A stretch of 64,000 nt of DNA from JAEUHZ01 sp964552795 (GTDB lineage Bacteria > Planctomycetota > UBA1135 > GCA-002686595). The notes beneath the pieces were generated by a model. It saw only the letters and a list, made by a program, of their open reading frames with translations, made no database searches and was not told the origin of the DNA. Both the position numbers and the translations under genes were made by a program. The stretch's first letter is position 1. Each line of letters begins with the position of its first letter. Below, piece after piece: positions 9,912-20,522 of this stretch. The stretch is taken from positions 124,001-188,000 of the forward strand of contig CAZKIO010000003.1 in assembly GCA_964552795.1 (NCBI GenBank), read 5' to 3'.

Positions 9912-11824
9912 GCGCTCCTCCATGTCGTCGTGAATGTGACGCGTTCCATCGTGATCGCGTCCACCGGACAGCGCGCCGCGCACAAGGCGCAGCGGATGCA
10001 GCGATCCTCGTCCTTGAGGATCGCGCTGTTCTCCGAGAGGTCGGCGTCCGCGCCGAGGCTCGAGCGCACGGCCTCGTCGAAGCGCTCGTCGCCGGCCAGC
10101 TCGGCCAGCGTGGTCAGCTTCAGGCACTGCGTCGGACACACGTCCACGCAACCGCCGCACAACACGCAGCGGACGCCGTCGAACACGGGCGTCACGCCGC
10201 AGTCCAGGCAGCGCGAGGCCTCCTGCATCGCAGCCTCGACGCCGTAGCCGATCTCGACCTCGGCATCGCGCTGACCCAGGCGCTCGTGGGGATGGCGCGT
10301 CGGCACTTCCACGCGGCGGATCGACTCGTAGCCGCGCTCGCGCGTGTACGGATCGAGCGGCACGTGCGCCGTCACGCACTCGGGATCGAGCGACCGGCCG
10401 GTCAGGTGGCGGTACACCGAGCGCGCGGCGGCCTTGCCCGATGCGACCGCGTCGATCAGGAGGCGCGTACCGTGCGCCAGGTCGCCCGCGACGAACACGC
10501 CCGGAGCGCCGGTCATCTGCGTGGCCGGATCGATGCGCGGCCAGCCGGGGCGTGCCTGCTCGATGCCGGGAACGCCGTCGAGGAAGCCGAGGTCGGGACT
10601 CTGGCCCACCGCCAGCAGCACCGTGTCGCACGGGATCGTCCGCCGGTCCGCGTCGTCGAACACCGGCGCGAACCGGCGGTTCTCGTCGTACACGCGCGTG
10701 CAGCGCCGGAGGACGACACCGGTCACCGCTCCAGCGCCGTCGCGCCGGATCTCGACGGGTCCCCAGCCGTTGTGGCGTTCCACGCCCTCTTCGTCGCCCT
10801 CGCGGATCTCGACCGTGTCGGCCGGCATCTCCTCCAGCGTCTCGAGCGACGCGAGGTGCACGTGCCTCCCGCTCATGCGCGCCGCGGTGCGAGCCGTGTC
10901 GAGCGCGATCTGGCGCACGACCGTGCGCGCGACGTCGTAGGCCACGTTGCCGCCGCCGATGACGACGACTTCGCTGCCGATGTCGACGCTCTCGCCGAGC
11001 GCGACGGCACGCAGGATGTCCACGCCGCCGAAGACGCGCGGGCCGCGTTCGCCCGGCAGACCCAGCGCGCGCGACGACTTGGCGCCGACGGCGATGATCA
11101 CGGCCGCGTGCTCGCGCTGGAGGTCGGCGAAGGAGCGGTCGCGACCGATGCGCACCCCGCAGCGGATCTGGGTGCCCAGGGCCTCGATGACCGCCACTTC
11201 GCGCCGAATCAGCTCGCGCGGCAGGCGGTAGGCGGGCACGCCGACGGCCAGCATGCCGGCTGCGACCGATTCGCTCTCGTACACGACCGGTGTGAAGCCG
11301 AGCAGCGCGAGATCGTGCGCGGCAGAGAGGCCGGCCGGACCGGCGCCGATGATGCCGACGCTGCGCCCGTCCCCCGGCTCGAACTGGCCGTTGACCGCGG
11401 AGCGCAGCAGCGCGGCCATCTCCTCGGCATCGGCGCTGACCTCCGGCACGAAGTCGCGCGCGGCATCCAACACCGCGTGGCTGCCGCGCGCTTCCGGGCC
11501 GAAGCGATCGCACACGAAGCGTTTGAGCGCGCGGATGGAAACCGGCCGGTCGTGCGCGACGAAGTGCCCGTCGCTGTCGACGCGCGGGACCCGGCCACGG
11601 CGGCAGCTCGCTTCGCAGGGTGCGCCGCAGATCCGCCCGCACATCGAGGCGAAGGGGTTGGGACCGCGCGCGATGAGGTAGGCCTCCTCGAACCGGCCCT
11701 CGGCGATCGCGCGCACGTAACCGCGCGCATCGGTGTGCACGGGGCAGGCCTGCTGGCACGCGATGAGGCCGCGGTGGTAGCCGGCGTCTGGAACGCGGAC
11801 CTGCAGGCCTGGCGGGTTCCTCAC
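9908..11824 (-). CDS. GltD-like NAD(P)H/FAD oxidoreductase with C-terminal ferredoxin domain
   Basis: This 638-residue soluble protein resembles the glutamate synthase small subunit. It has an N-terminal Fe-S domain (CQQACPVHTD, then CGRICGAPCEASC), an FAD-binding GIIGAGPAGLSAA near residue 165, an NAD(P)-binding VVIGGGNVAYDVA near residue 290, the GltD hallmark VFVAGDLAHGTRL, then a C-terminal two-cluster ferredoxin (CVLCGGCVDVCP and CIRCALCAARCP). It is first in the operon, with a GTG start preceded by GGAGG. Placement directly before Rieske and cytochrome b suggests it couples NAD(P)H to the quinone/bc hybrid on the cytoplasmic side, not glutamate synthesis; no large GltB subunit is nearby. 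Similar NAD(P)-linked subunits accompany Rieske/b complexes in anammox planctomycetes, as I recall. Confidence 0.85.
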   Translation of the reverse strand: MRNPPGLQVRVPDAGYHRGLIACQQACPVHTDARGYVRAIAEGRFEEAYLIARGPNPFASMCGRICGAPCEASCRRGRVPRVDSDGHFVAHDRPVSIRALKRFVCDRFGPEARGSHAVLDAARDFVPEVSADAEEMAALLRSAVNGQFEPGDGRSVGIIGAGPAGLSAAHDLALLGFTPVVYESESVAAGMLAVGVPAYRLPRELIRREVAVIEALGTQIRCGVRIGRDRSFADLQREHAAVIIAVGAKSSRALGLPGERGPRVFGGVDILRAVALGESVDIGSEVVVIGGGNVAYDVARTVVRQIALDTARTAARMSGRHVHLASLETLEEMPADTVEIREGDEEGVERHNGWGPVEIRRDGAGAVTGVVLRRCTRVYDENRRFAPVFDDADRRTIPCDTVLLAVGQSPDLGFLDGVPGIEQARPGWPRIDPATQMTGAPGVFVAGDLAHGTRLLIDAVASGKAAARSVYRHLTGRSLDPECVTAHVPLDPYTRERGYESIRRVEVPTRHPHERLGQRDAEVEIGYGVEAAMQEASRCLDCGVTPVFDGVRCVLCGGCVDVCPTQCLKLTTLAELAGDERFDEAVRSSLGADADLSENSAILKDEDRCIRCALCAARCPVDAITMERVTFTTTWRSA

Positions 11825-12189
11825 GGGCGCCTCCAGTCATCCAACGAGGCACCGTGCGCACCGGGCGATCCTCGCGTCGGAGGATCGGCGAGGCGGCGCG
11901 CGTACCGGCGCGTCGACTGCGAGGATCGTCGGGCCCACGCAGCCGGCGTCGCGTCGCGACGGCGGCTAGGGACGTGCAAACCAGACCTACGCAACCACTA
12001 TCCGCACGCCGGGGGGGAACGGCCCATGCGTCGCTGTGCGCAGAGCGACGGGTGCTTGTTGCGCGTGGCCCGGGACCCGCGCGTGGTCGATGCTTGGAGT
12101 GCGCCCGGATCCAGGGACGAACGATCCAGTCCAACCACCTCCGGAGCTGGGGGACCCGTCGTCGGCGACCGGGCGCTCTGGAACAACTC
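11825..12189. promoter_or_regulatory. divergent intergenic region between the respiratory operon and the hemerythrin gene
   Basis: No convincing gene is present in these 365 bases. The region must hold the promoters for the minus-strand respiratory operon and the plus-strand hemerythrin gene. It contains a perfect 7-bp inverted repeat with an 8-base spacer at 12029-12050 (CGTCGCT ... AGCGACG), which could be an operator or a hairpin. I see no clear -35/-10 pair or FNR-type site. Confidence 0.4.
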
Positions 12190-12807
12190 ATGCGACCCAC
12201 CGAGATCCTGAGTGCGGAACACCGCGTCATCGAGCGCGTGCTGGACTGCCTCGACCGCATCGCTGCGCGCGCGACCGAACGTGAAGTGCTCGACGTGCGC
12301 TCTACCCAGAACGTCCTGCGCGTCCTGCGCACCTTCGCGGACGCGTGCCACCACGGGAAGGAGGAGAAGCTGCTCTTCCCGCGCATGGAGGCGCGCGGCA
12401 TGCCCAGGCACGTCGGACCCCTGGCCGTCATGCTCGAGGAGCACGAACTGGGCCGGCGCGCGGTGCGCGCGCTGACCGAGGCCGTCGAGGCCGTGATGGG
12501 CGGCAACAAGGCCGGCATCGCGCTCTTCGCGCACCACGCGCGCGAGTTCACCGACCTCCTGCGCGACCACATCGCCAAGGAGGACGAGATCCTCTTCCCG
12601 ATGGCCGAGTCGATGTTCACGGCCGAAGACCGCGCGCAGCTCCTGAAGGCCTTCGAGAGCGTGGAGCACGACGACGTCGGGCCCGGCGTCCACGAGGAGA
12701 TGCTGGCCCTCGTCGAGGGGCTGTGCCGCGACTATCAGGTCCCCGCGAAGGGAACGAGCGGCACCACCGCACACGTCTGCGGACACGCGAAGCAGCCGGG
12801 TGTCTGA
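12190..12807 (+). CDS. hemerythrin HHE-domain protein
   Basis: This 205-residue cytosolic four-helix protein carries the metal-binding pattern of the hemerythrin HHE family: H in SAEHRVIERVL, HHGKEEKLLFP (residues around 55-65), EEHELGRR, and HIAKEDEILFPMAE. Such proteins bind a di-iron centre and serve in O2 or NO sensing, storage or iron-sulfur repair. The start is set at 12190 because family homology begins with RPTEILSAEHRVIE; no strong ribosome site is visible. It is divergent from the respiratory operon, so a role in sensing O2 or NO for that operon is possible but inferred only from position. Confidence 0.88.
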   Translation: MRPTEILSAEHRVIERVLDCLDRIAARATEREVLDVRSTQNVLRVLRTFADACHHGKEEKLLFPRMEARGMPRHVGPLAVMLEEHELGRRAVRALTEAVEAVMGGNKAGIALFAHHAREFTDLLRDHIAKEDEILFPMAESMFTAEDRAQLLKAFESVEHDDVGPGVHEEMLALVEGLCRDYQVPAKGTSGTTAHVCGHAKQPGV

Positions 12808-12827
12808 CGCCCGCGGGGCAGGCCGCC

Positions 12828-14366
12828 ATGCGCGTCGTCTTCCTGCAGAAGTACCTGCCCCAGGAGATGCTCGGCATCGGCTGGCTGGCGGCTGCTCTGC
12901 GCTCCGCCGGCCACGAGTGCCGGGTGCTGCTGCTCCCCGACCCGGGCTGGGAGCGGAAGCTGGTCGCCAGCGAACCTGGCCTGATCGCCTTCTCGGTCAC
13001 GACCGGCGACCATCGCTTCTACCGCAGCGTCGCGGCGCGAGCGAAGCAGCTCGTCGACGCGTCCACGATCATGGGCGGGCCGCATGCGACCTTCGTGCCC
13101 GACACCGTGCTGGACCCGGCCTTCGATTTCGTGTGCCGCGGCGAGGGCGAGGAGGCGCTGTGCGACCTCGCGACCCGGCTGGAGAGCGGCGAGAGCATCG
13201 ACACGGTGCCCAACCTCTCGCGCGAGGTGGACGGCGCGCGCGTCGACCACCCGTTGCGGCCGCTGGTCACGGACCTCGATGCCTACGGCGCGCCGGACCG
13301 CGAACCGCTCTACGCCGCCAGCCCCGTGTACCGGGACGCCGAGCGCAAGATCTTCCTGACGGCACGCGGGTGCGTCTACAACTGCTCGTTCTGCTTCCAC
13401 CACGCGTGGCGCGACAAGCTCTACCGGGTCTCGCGCAAGGACTACCTGCGCAAGCGCCGCGTCGAGGACGTGCTGGCCGAGATCGACGCCGTGCGCCGGC
13501 GCCACCCGCTGAAGTTCGTCCACTTCCTCGACGACATCTTCAACATCGACGACGAGTGGCTGGAGGAGTTCTGCCGGCGCTACCCGCGCGAGATCGGCCT
13601 GCCCTTCGACGTCATCCTGCGCACGAACCTGACCACGGGCGAGCACATGCAGATGCTGCGCTCGGCCGGCTGCATCTCGGCGCGCCTGGCCTTCGAGGCC
13701 GCGGCAGACCACATCCGCAACGACGTGTACCGCAAGGGCACGACCGTGGCGCAGCTCAAGAACTCCGCGCGCCACGTCAAGGAGCAGCGCATCCGCCTGA
13801 CGACGCTGAACCTGTTCGGCGCGCCGGGCGCGACGCTGGAGGACGAGATCGAGACGCTGCGGCTCAACATCGAGTGCCGCGTCGACCACCCGCTGTGCAG
13901 CCTGCTGCAGCCCTACCCCGAGACGGACATCAACGACCTGACGCGCGACATGGGTCTGGCCGTGGACCACCTGGAGCAGTTCCCCGAGAAGTTCAACCGC
14001 ACCACGTCGATCGCGTTCGAGCGGCGGCACGAGATCGAGAACCTGCACAAGCTCTTCCCGATCGTGGTGCGGTTCCCGTGGCTGATGCCGCTCGTGCGCC
14101 CGGCGATCCGCCAGCGCTTCGCCGGTCGGCTGTACCTGGCCGCGTACCTCCTGTGGACCGAGTACCTGGTCTGCGAACAGAACCAGTCGTTCGCGCGCGC
14201 GACGGGCACGAACTCGCTCGCGACCCTGCCGGCGGTGGACTTCGTGCGCCGCGTGTCCGCCAAGACCGGCCTCAAGTTGAAGGAAAGCGTGTTCGGCCGG
14301 CGGTTCTCGCACCAGCGTCTGGCTCTCTCGATGGAGGAGGACACGATCGCGCACATGGGCGGCTGA
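12828..14366 (+). CDS. B12-binding-domain radical SAM protein
   Basis: This 512-residue protein has an N-terminal cobalamin-binding-like Rossmann domain (residues 1-150, with IMGGPHATF and CRGEGEEAL typical of the family) and a radical SAM core with the cluster motif C-x3-C-x2-C in ARGCVYNCSFCFHH around residue 190. A C-terminal helical region with two hydrophobic stretches follows. Relatives include methyltransferases and lipid, hopanoid or cofactor-modifying enzymes, so the substrate cannot be named. It starts 20 bases after the hemerythrin gene and is probably co-transcribed. The LPLV/VDFV-rich C terminus could associate with membrane. Confidence 0.88.
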   Translation: MRVVFLQKYLPQEMLGIGWLAAALRSAGHECRVLLLPDPGWERKLVASEPGLIAFSVTTGDHRFYRSVAARAKQLVDASTIMGGPHATFVPDTVLDPAFDFVCRGEGEEALCDLATRLESGESIDTVPNLSREVDGARVDHPLRPLVTDLDAYGAPDREPLYAASPVYRDAERKIFLTARGCVYNCSFCFHHAWRDKLYRVSRKDYLRKRRVEDVLAEIDAVRRRHPLKFVHFLDDIFNIDDEWLEEFCRRYPREIGLPFDVILRTNLTTGEHMQMLRSAGCISARLAFEAAADHIRNDVYRKGTTVAQLKNSARHVKEQRIRLTTLNLFGAPGATLEDEIETLRLNIECRVDHPLCSLLQPYPETDINDLTRDMGLAVDHLEQFPEKFNRTTSIAFERRHEIENLHKLFPIVVRFPWLMPLVRPAIRQRFAGRLYLAAYLLWTEYLVCEQNQSFARATGTNSLATLPAVDFVRRVSAKTGLKLKESVFGRRFSHQRLALSMEEDTIAHMGG

Positions 14367-14441
14367 ACAATCGGGCTGGTGCTGGGCGGCGCGCCGGTGA
14401 AGGGCCTGCCTGGGCGCGGCACTTCGCGGTATCGTCGCCGC

Positions 14442-17360
14442 GTGAACAACGCACCCCGACCCCAGCAGCCGGAAGAACCCGCCCCCTCCGTCCTCGATCT
14501 CGTCGCCCGGCGCACCGGCGAAGCGCCGCGCGTGACGTTGCGCGACGAGGACTCGGCCGGCGCCGCGTCGCCGATGATCGACCCGGGTTCCAAGGAGAAG
14601 GCCGCGATCCCGGTCGGGCGCAGCAACCTCCAGTTCCTGGGCGAGATCGCGCGCGGCGGCATGGGGGTCGTCCTCAAGGGGCACGACACGGACCTGGGTC
14701 GCGACGTGGCGGTCAAGGTGCTCGACAAGCGGCTGGCCGATCGGCTCGAGGTCGTGCAGCGCTTCGTCGAAGAGGCGCAGATCGGCGGCCAGCTCCAGCA
14801 CCCGGGCATCGTGCCCGTGTACGAGCTCGGGACGATGAAGGACGAACGGCCCTTCTTCACGATGAAGCTCGTGAAGGGCCGCACGCTGGCGGTGCTGCTG
14901 GCCGAGCGCGAATCGCCGGCCGCGGACCGGCGGCGGTTGATCGACATCTTCGAGTCGATCTGCCAGACGATGGGCTACGCGCATTCGCGCGGCGTGATCC
15001 ACCGCGACCTGAAACCGGCCAACATCATGGTCGGCGCGTTCGGCGAGGTGCAGGTCGTCGATTGGGGGCTGGCCAAGGTGCTCGCGCGCGGCGGCACCGC
15101 CGACGAGAAGCGCGCGCGCGTGGCGCACTCGCAGCTCACCGTCCTGGAGACGGTGCGCTCGAGCCAGGGTTCGAGCACCGGCACGGACTCGATGGTGGGT
15201 TCGGTGATGGGCACGCCCGCCTACATGCCGCCCGAGCAGGCGTCGGGGCACGTCGATCGGCTCGACGAGCGCTCCGATGTGTTCGCCCTGGGTGCGATCC
15301 TGTGCGAGATCCTGACGGGCCTGCCGCCCTACGTCGGCGAGCGCGACGAGATCCTGTCCGCGGCGGCGCAGGCGGAGTGCGAGGGCGCATTCGCGCGCCT
15401 CGACGCCTCCGGCGCGGACCCGGACCTCGTGAAGCTGACCAAGCAGTGTCTGGTGCCGGCTGCGGCGGCGCGCCCGGCGAACGCGGGCGTGCTGGCCGAG
15501 CGCGTGCACACCTACATCATCTCGGTGGAGGAGCGCGCGCACGCCGCGCGCGTCGAGAGCGCCGCGGCGCAGGTGCGCGCCGAGCAGGAACGCAAGGCAC
15601 GCCGCCTGACCGCGGCGCTCGGCGCGGCCGTCGTCGCGATCCTGCTGGTCGGCGGCGGCAGTTGGGCCTACGTACAGAACGAGCGCGCCAACCGCGAGCA
15701 CGAGGAAGCCACGCGCTTGCGCGGGGAGGCCGAGCGGGATGCCCGGCTCGCGGTGGAGGTCGGCGACGAACTCGCGAAGGCTTCCGTGCACGAGGGCGGG
15801 GGGCGCTGGGCGGAGGCGATCCTGGCTGCGGAACGCGCACAGGCCTTGGCGCGGGGCGGCGGCGCCAGCAGCGAATTGCTAGCGCGCGTCGAGGGCGTGT
15901 TGGTGAACCTGCAGAGGGAGCGCGATCGTGCACGGCGTGAGGCGGAGCGCGAGGCCGACAACCAGCGGCTCCTGGCCGAACTGCTCGAAGCCCGCGAGCC
16001 GATCTGGGGGGTCGAACGCGACGACCCCGCGCTCGCCGCCGCGAACCTGAAGCGCGTGTTCCAGGGCCACGGCATCGACATCGACAGCGGATCGCCCGAG
16101 GACGTCGCGTCGGCCCTGGTGCAGCGCGGCTTCGGATCCGAGATCGCGCTCTTCTTCGACTCCCTGACCGAGGTCCGCCGCCTGAGCCGCGATCAGGCGG
16201 GCACCGGCCGGGCGCTGGACGTCGCTCACGCGGTGGATCCCGATCCGCTGCGCGCCGACCTGCGCGAAGCACTGGCCGCGGGCGCGCTCGAGATCCTGAA
16301 CGGGATCGTCGATTCGGGTTTCGAAGGCCAGCCGCCGATCACGATCGAGTTGCTCGGCTCGGCGCTGCAGCAACTGGGTCAGCGAGAGACCGCGCGGCGC
16401 GTCTACCGGACCGGGATCGACCGCTTCCCGAGCGAGTTCTCGCTGCACTACCGGCTGGGAAGGCTTCTCACGCCGCCGGAGCTCGAGAACGGCGTCAGCG
16501 AGGATCTGCAGGAAGGCGTCGAGTGCTACCGCGCCGCGCTCGCGCTGCGCCCCGACAGCACGGTCGTGCGCTACTACTTGGGGCGCCTCTACAGCAAGCT
16601 CGGCCAGTTCGACCGCTCGATGGAGCAGTTCACGATCGCTCTCCGGCAGCGTCCGGACGACGGAACCTTCCTGTTCCACATCGGTGTGAACCACTACCGG
16701 CTCGGCCGAGCCGAACCGGCGCTGGCGATCCTCCGTGGTCTCGTCGATCGCTCCGAACCCGCGTGGCTGCGGGGCTGGTCGGCCTTGATGGCGGGGCACT
16801 GCCTCCTGACGCAGGGCAAGGCGCAGGAAGCCATCGCGTACTTCGAGCGCGCGGTCGAGGCGGATCGAGGTCAGTCCCGGTTCTACGCGGGCCTGCTCGA
16901 AGCCGTGCTCGCGTCCGGGCAAGTCGACGAGAAGCAGCGGGTGCTGCGCGAGTTCCTGGCACGGTTCCCGGACGACGCCGACGTGCTCAACAATCTGGCC
17001 TGGCCTCTCGCCACGGCGGCGGATGTGCGGATGCGCGACCTGGACGAGGCCATCCGATTGGCGCGGCGATCGGTCGAGATCCATGACGGCGATGCAGCCT
17101 GGAACACGCTGGGCGTGGCATTGTTCTACGCGGGCGACCTGGAGGGTGCGCTCGAGGCGCTGCGCCGTTCGGTGCGCCTGCAGGGCACGGGCAACATCGT
17201 CGACTGGCTGTTCCTCGCCATGGCGCACCACCGGATCGGCAACACGGGCGAGGCGCGGGTCTGGTACGAACGCTCCGTCGGTTGGATGCAGGCCCGGTCC
17301 GGCATCGATCCGGAGGTCGCGCGCTTCCGGGCCGAAGCCGACGTCGTGTTCGGCAAGTGA
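14442..17360 (+). CDS. membrane Ser/Thr protein kinase with C-terminal TPR repeats
   Basis: This protein of about 972 residues has a Hanks-type kinase domain (about 64-345): glycine loop GEIARGGMGVV, catalytic Lys in VAVKVL (about 92), catalytic loop HRDLKPANIM (about 187), DWG in place of DFG, and the TPAYMPPEQ activation end. A transmembrane helix follows at about 390-410, then a coiled linker (ERANREHEEATRL...) and TPR-type repeats from about 640 to the end. The GTG at 14442 is preferred because TATCGTC lies just before it and the 21 residues encoded upstream look non-coding; an ATG at 14379 is the alternative. DWG is common in planctomycete kinases. It would sense or scaffold partners outside the membrane through its TPRs. 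Confidence 0.9.
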   Translation: MNNAPRPQQPEEPAPSVLDLVARRTGEAPRVTLRDEDSAGAASPMIDPGSKEKAAIPVGRSNLQFLGEIARGGMGVVLKGHDTDLGRDVAVKVLDKRLADRLEVVQRFVEEAQIGGQLQHPGIVPVYELGTMKDERPFFTMKLVKGRTLAVLLAERESPAADRRRLIDIFESICQTMGYAHSRGVIHRDLKPANIMVGAFGEVQVVDWGLAKVLARGGTADEKRARVAHSQLTVLETVRSSQGSSTGTDSMVGSVMGTPAYMPPEQASGHVDRLDERSDVFALGAILCEILTGLPPYVGERDEILSAAAQAECEGAFARLDASGADPDLVKLTKQCLVPAAAARPANAGVLAERVHTYIISVEERAHAARVESAAAQVRAEQERKARRLTAALGAAVVAILLVGGGSWAYVQNERANREHEEATRLRGEAERDARLAVEVGDELAKASVHEGGGRWAEAILAAERAQALARGGGASSELLARVEGVLVNLQRERDRARREAEREADNQRLLAELLEAREPIWGVERDDPALAAANLKRVFQGHGIDIDSGSPEDVASALVQRGFGSEIALFFDSLTEVRRLSRDQAGTGRALDVAHAVDPDPLRADLREALAAGALEILNGIVDSGFEGQPPITIELLGSALQQLGQRETARRVYRTGIDRFPSEFSLHYRLGRLLTPPELENGVSEDLQEGVECYRAALALRPDSTVVRYYLGRLYSKLGQFDRSMEQFTIALRQRPDDGTFLFHIGVNHYRLGRAEPALAILRGLVDRSEPAWLRGWSALMAGHCLLTQGKAQEAIAYFERAVEADRGQSRFYAGLLEAVLASGQVDEKQRVLREFLARFPDDADVLNNLAWPLATAADVRMRDLDEAIRLARRSVEIHDGDAAWNTLGVALFYAGDLEGALEALRRSVRLQGTGNIVDWLFLAMAHHRIGNTGEARVWYERSVGWMQARSGIDPEVARFRAEADVVFGK

Positions 17361-17392
17361 CCCGCGCTACGGCGGGGTGGAGTCTGACTCCC

Positions 17393-18415
17393 TCACGGTG
17401 CGATCAGGCGCGTGCTCACCAGGTTCTCGTCCTGGATCGTCCCGCGTTCGAAGTCGGTGGCGTTCCGGATCGTCGTCTCGGCGATCGCCGTGCAGGCCTC
17501 GCGCGTGAAGAACGCCTGGTGCGCGGTGATCAACACGTTCGGGAACGTGAGCAGGCGCACGAACACGTCGTCCTGGATCACCTCCTCGGACAGGTCCCTG
17601 AAGAACAGGTCGCCCTCTTCCTCGTACACGTCGAGCCCCACGGAGCCGAGGCGGCCGCGCTTCAGGGCGGCGATCAGCGCGCGCGTGTCCACGACGGCGC
17701 CGCGGCTGGTGTTGATCAGCATCGCGCCCGGCTTCATCGCCGCGAACGCGGCCGCGTCGATCAGGTGCCGCGTGTCGGGCGTCAATGGGCAGTGGAGCGT
17801 GAGGATGTCGGACTGCGCGTACAACTCGGCGAGCGGGACGTAGCGCACGCCGAGCGCCTGGCACTCGGGGTTCGGCTGCAGGTCGTTGGCCAGCACGCGG
17901 CAGCCGAAACCGGTGAGCAGCTGGCACACGACGGCGCCGATCCGGCCCGTCCCGATCACGCCGGCCGTCTTGCCGTGCATGTCGAAGCCCATCAGGCCGG
18001 CCAGCGAGAAGTTCTGCTCGCGCACGCGGTTGTAGGCGCGGTGCAGCTTGCGGTTCAGGCTGAGCATCAAGCCGATGGCGTGCTCCGCGATCGCGTGCGG
18101 CGAATAGGCCGGCACGCGCAGCACGACGAGGCCCAGCCGGTCGGCCTCGGCGACGTCCACGTGGTTGAAGCCGGCCGAGCGCAGCGCGACGAGCCGCGTT
18201 CCCCCGGCGTGCAAGGCCCGCAGGACGGGCCCGGACGCGTCGTCGCCCGAGAACAGCGCGACGGCTGCGCAACCGTGCGCGGCGCCCGCCGTGGCCGGCG
18301 ACAGTTGCACGTCGAGGTAGACGAGCTCGTGCGCGCCGGACTTGGAGGCCCGTGCGTTGGCCGCGTCCAGGAACGGCCGCTCGTAGGGCTTGCTGGAGTA
18401 GATGGCGATCTTCAT
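17393..18415 (-). CDS. ldhA: D-lactate dehydrogenase-type 2-hydroxyacid dehydrogenase
   Basis: This 340-residue soluble enzyme has an NAD-binding GVIGTGRIGAVV motif near residue 152 and the catalytic triad of D-2-hydroxyacid dehydrogenases: Arg in INTSRGAVVD, Glu in DVYEEEGDLF, and His in ITAHQAFFTREA. YSSKPYE at the N terminus and the DVYEEE...FFRD segment match the fermentative D-lactate dehydrogenase branch, which reduces pyruvate to D-lactate with NADH. The start at 18415 (MKIAIYSSKPY) matches the family N terminus; longer starts add unrelated residues. It is convergent with the kinase gene, 32 bases apart. The precise substrate is inferred from family. Confidence 0.88.
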   Translation of the reverse strand: MKIAIYSSKPYERPFLDAANARASKSGAHELVYLDVQLSPATAGAAHGCAAVALFSGDDASGPVLRALHAGGTRLVALRSAGFNHVDVAEADRLGLVVLRVPAYSPHAIAEHAIGLMLSLNRKLHRAYNRVREQNFSLAGLMGFDMHGKTAGVIGTGRIGAVVCQLLTGFGCRVLANDLQPNPECQALGVRYVPLAELYAQSDILTLHCPLTPDTRHLIDAAAFAAMKPGAMLINTSRGAVVDTRALIAALKRGRLGSVGLDVYEEEGDLFFRDLSEEVIQDDVFVRLLTFPNVLITAHQAFFTREACTAIAETTIRNATDFERGTIQDENLVSTRLIAP

Positions 18416-18544
18416 GGCGTTCGCGGCGGGGGCGGGTGGGGTGCGGGGCGGAGAGTCCGCGCTCCAGGGGGCCCCCGCGTCCATACGCCCTGGGAGGAGG
18501 GTACCGGCCCTTCAGGAAACGCACGCTTGCGGTCGATCCTCCCG

Positions 18545-18564
18545 GCGTCCACAATCCTGGACGC
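18545..18564. promoter_or_regulatory. 7-bp perfect inverted repeat
   Basis: GCGTCCA and TGGACGC are separated by six bases. It lies 43 bases before a larger hairpin in the same gap and could be part of one structured RNA or a protein-binding site. Confidence 0.35.
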
Positions 18565-18606
18565 GACTGCAGGGCCAAGACCCCGCTCGTCGCACCCGAC
18601 GCAGCA

Positions 18607-18652
18607 GCACACGGTGAAGACCTGGGCTCCTCTGAGTCCGGGTCTTCTGTGC
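18607..18652. ncRNA. strong hairpin, candidate structured RNA or terminator
   Basis: A 14-bp stem (18616-18629 with 18634-18647, two G-T wobbles) closes a four-base CTCT loop. A further 5-bp stem GCACA/TGTGC extends it after a four-base bulge. The stem core GAAGACC...GGTCTTC resembles rho-independent terminator stems, but no T run follows on either strand. It lies between two divergent genes, so it terminates neither of them. It could end a small transcript or belong to the 5' leader of a neighbour. Function is unknown. Confidence 0.4.
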
Positions 18653-18940
18653 AACTGACGACAAGCACGGCGCAATCACGCCGCGCACCCTGGCCGGACG
18701 GATCCACCGGCCCCTGGTTCGAGTCCGCACCGCGCGGCCCGCCAGTCCGCAGGATCCGACCTCGCGGAGCCGGATGGCTCCGCCCCGCGCGCCCCGCGGT
18801 ACGAATCGCGGGACGCACCGCGCGGGACAACTTCCGGCCCTACCCCAAGACCGCGCGCCCCGGCCAGGCCGGGACACCGCCGCGGCACCACTCCACCCCG
18901 GCGTGCATTCCGCGCGCCGCGGCGGGGGATCCACAACCAC

Positions 18941-20494
<1,554 letters not shown>

Positions 20495-20497
20495 CGG

Positions 20498-20513
20498 CCG
20501 CGCCGCGGCGCGG
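20498..20513. terminator. 16-base perfect palindrome between convergent genes
   Basis: The sequence CCGCGCCGCGGCGCGG reads the same on both strands and sits four bases after the helicase stop and nine bases before the stop of the convergent DUF4010 gene. It could act as a bidirectional terminator, although no T run is present. Chance is possible at this GC content. Confidence 0.35.
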
Positions 20514-20522
20514 TTCTCGCGG

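Larger units (their letters stand above)
18416..18940. other. 525-base divergent intergenic region with structured elements
   Basis: No supported protein gene lies between the dehydrogenase (leftward) and the helicase (rightward). Two inverted repeats stand out and are listed separately (18545-18564 and 18607-18652). The rest is GC-rich with no recognisable promoter consensus. The length is unusual in a window where most gaps are under 150 bases, so a small RNA or long 5' leaders are plausible. Confidence 0.45.

Noticed and set aside
9908..11824. Assignment as glutamate synthase small subunit (gltD)
   Set aside because: No large subunit is near, an additional two-cluster ferredoxin domain is present, and the gene opens a respiratory operon. 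A role as NAD(P) module of the bc hybrid fits better.
11998..12786. Minus-strand frame opposite the hemerythrin gene
   Set aside because: The hemerythrin reading frame has clear metal-ligand motifs. The antisense frame has none.
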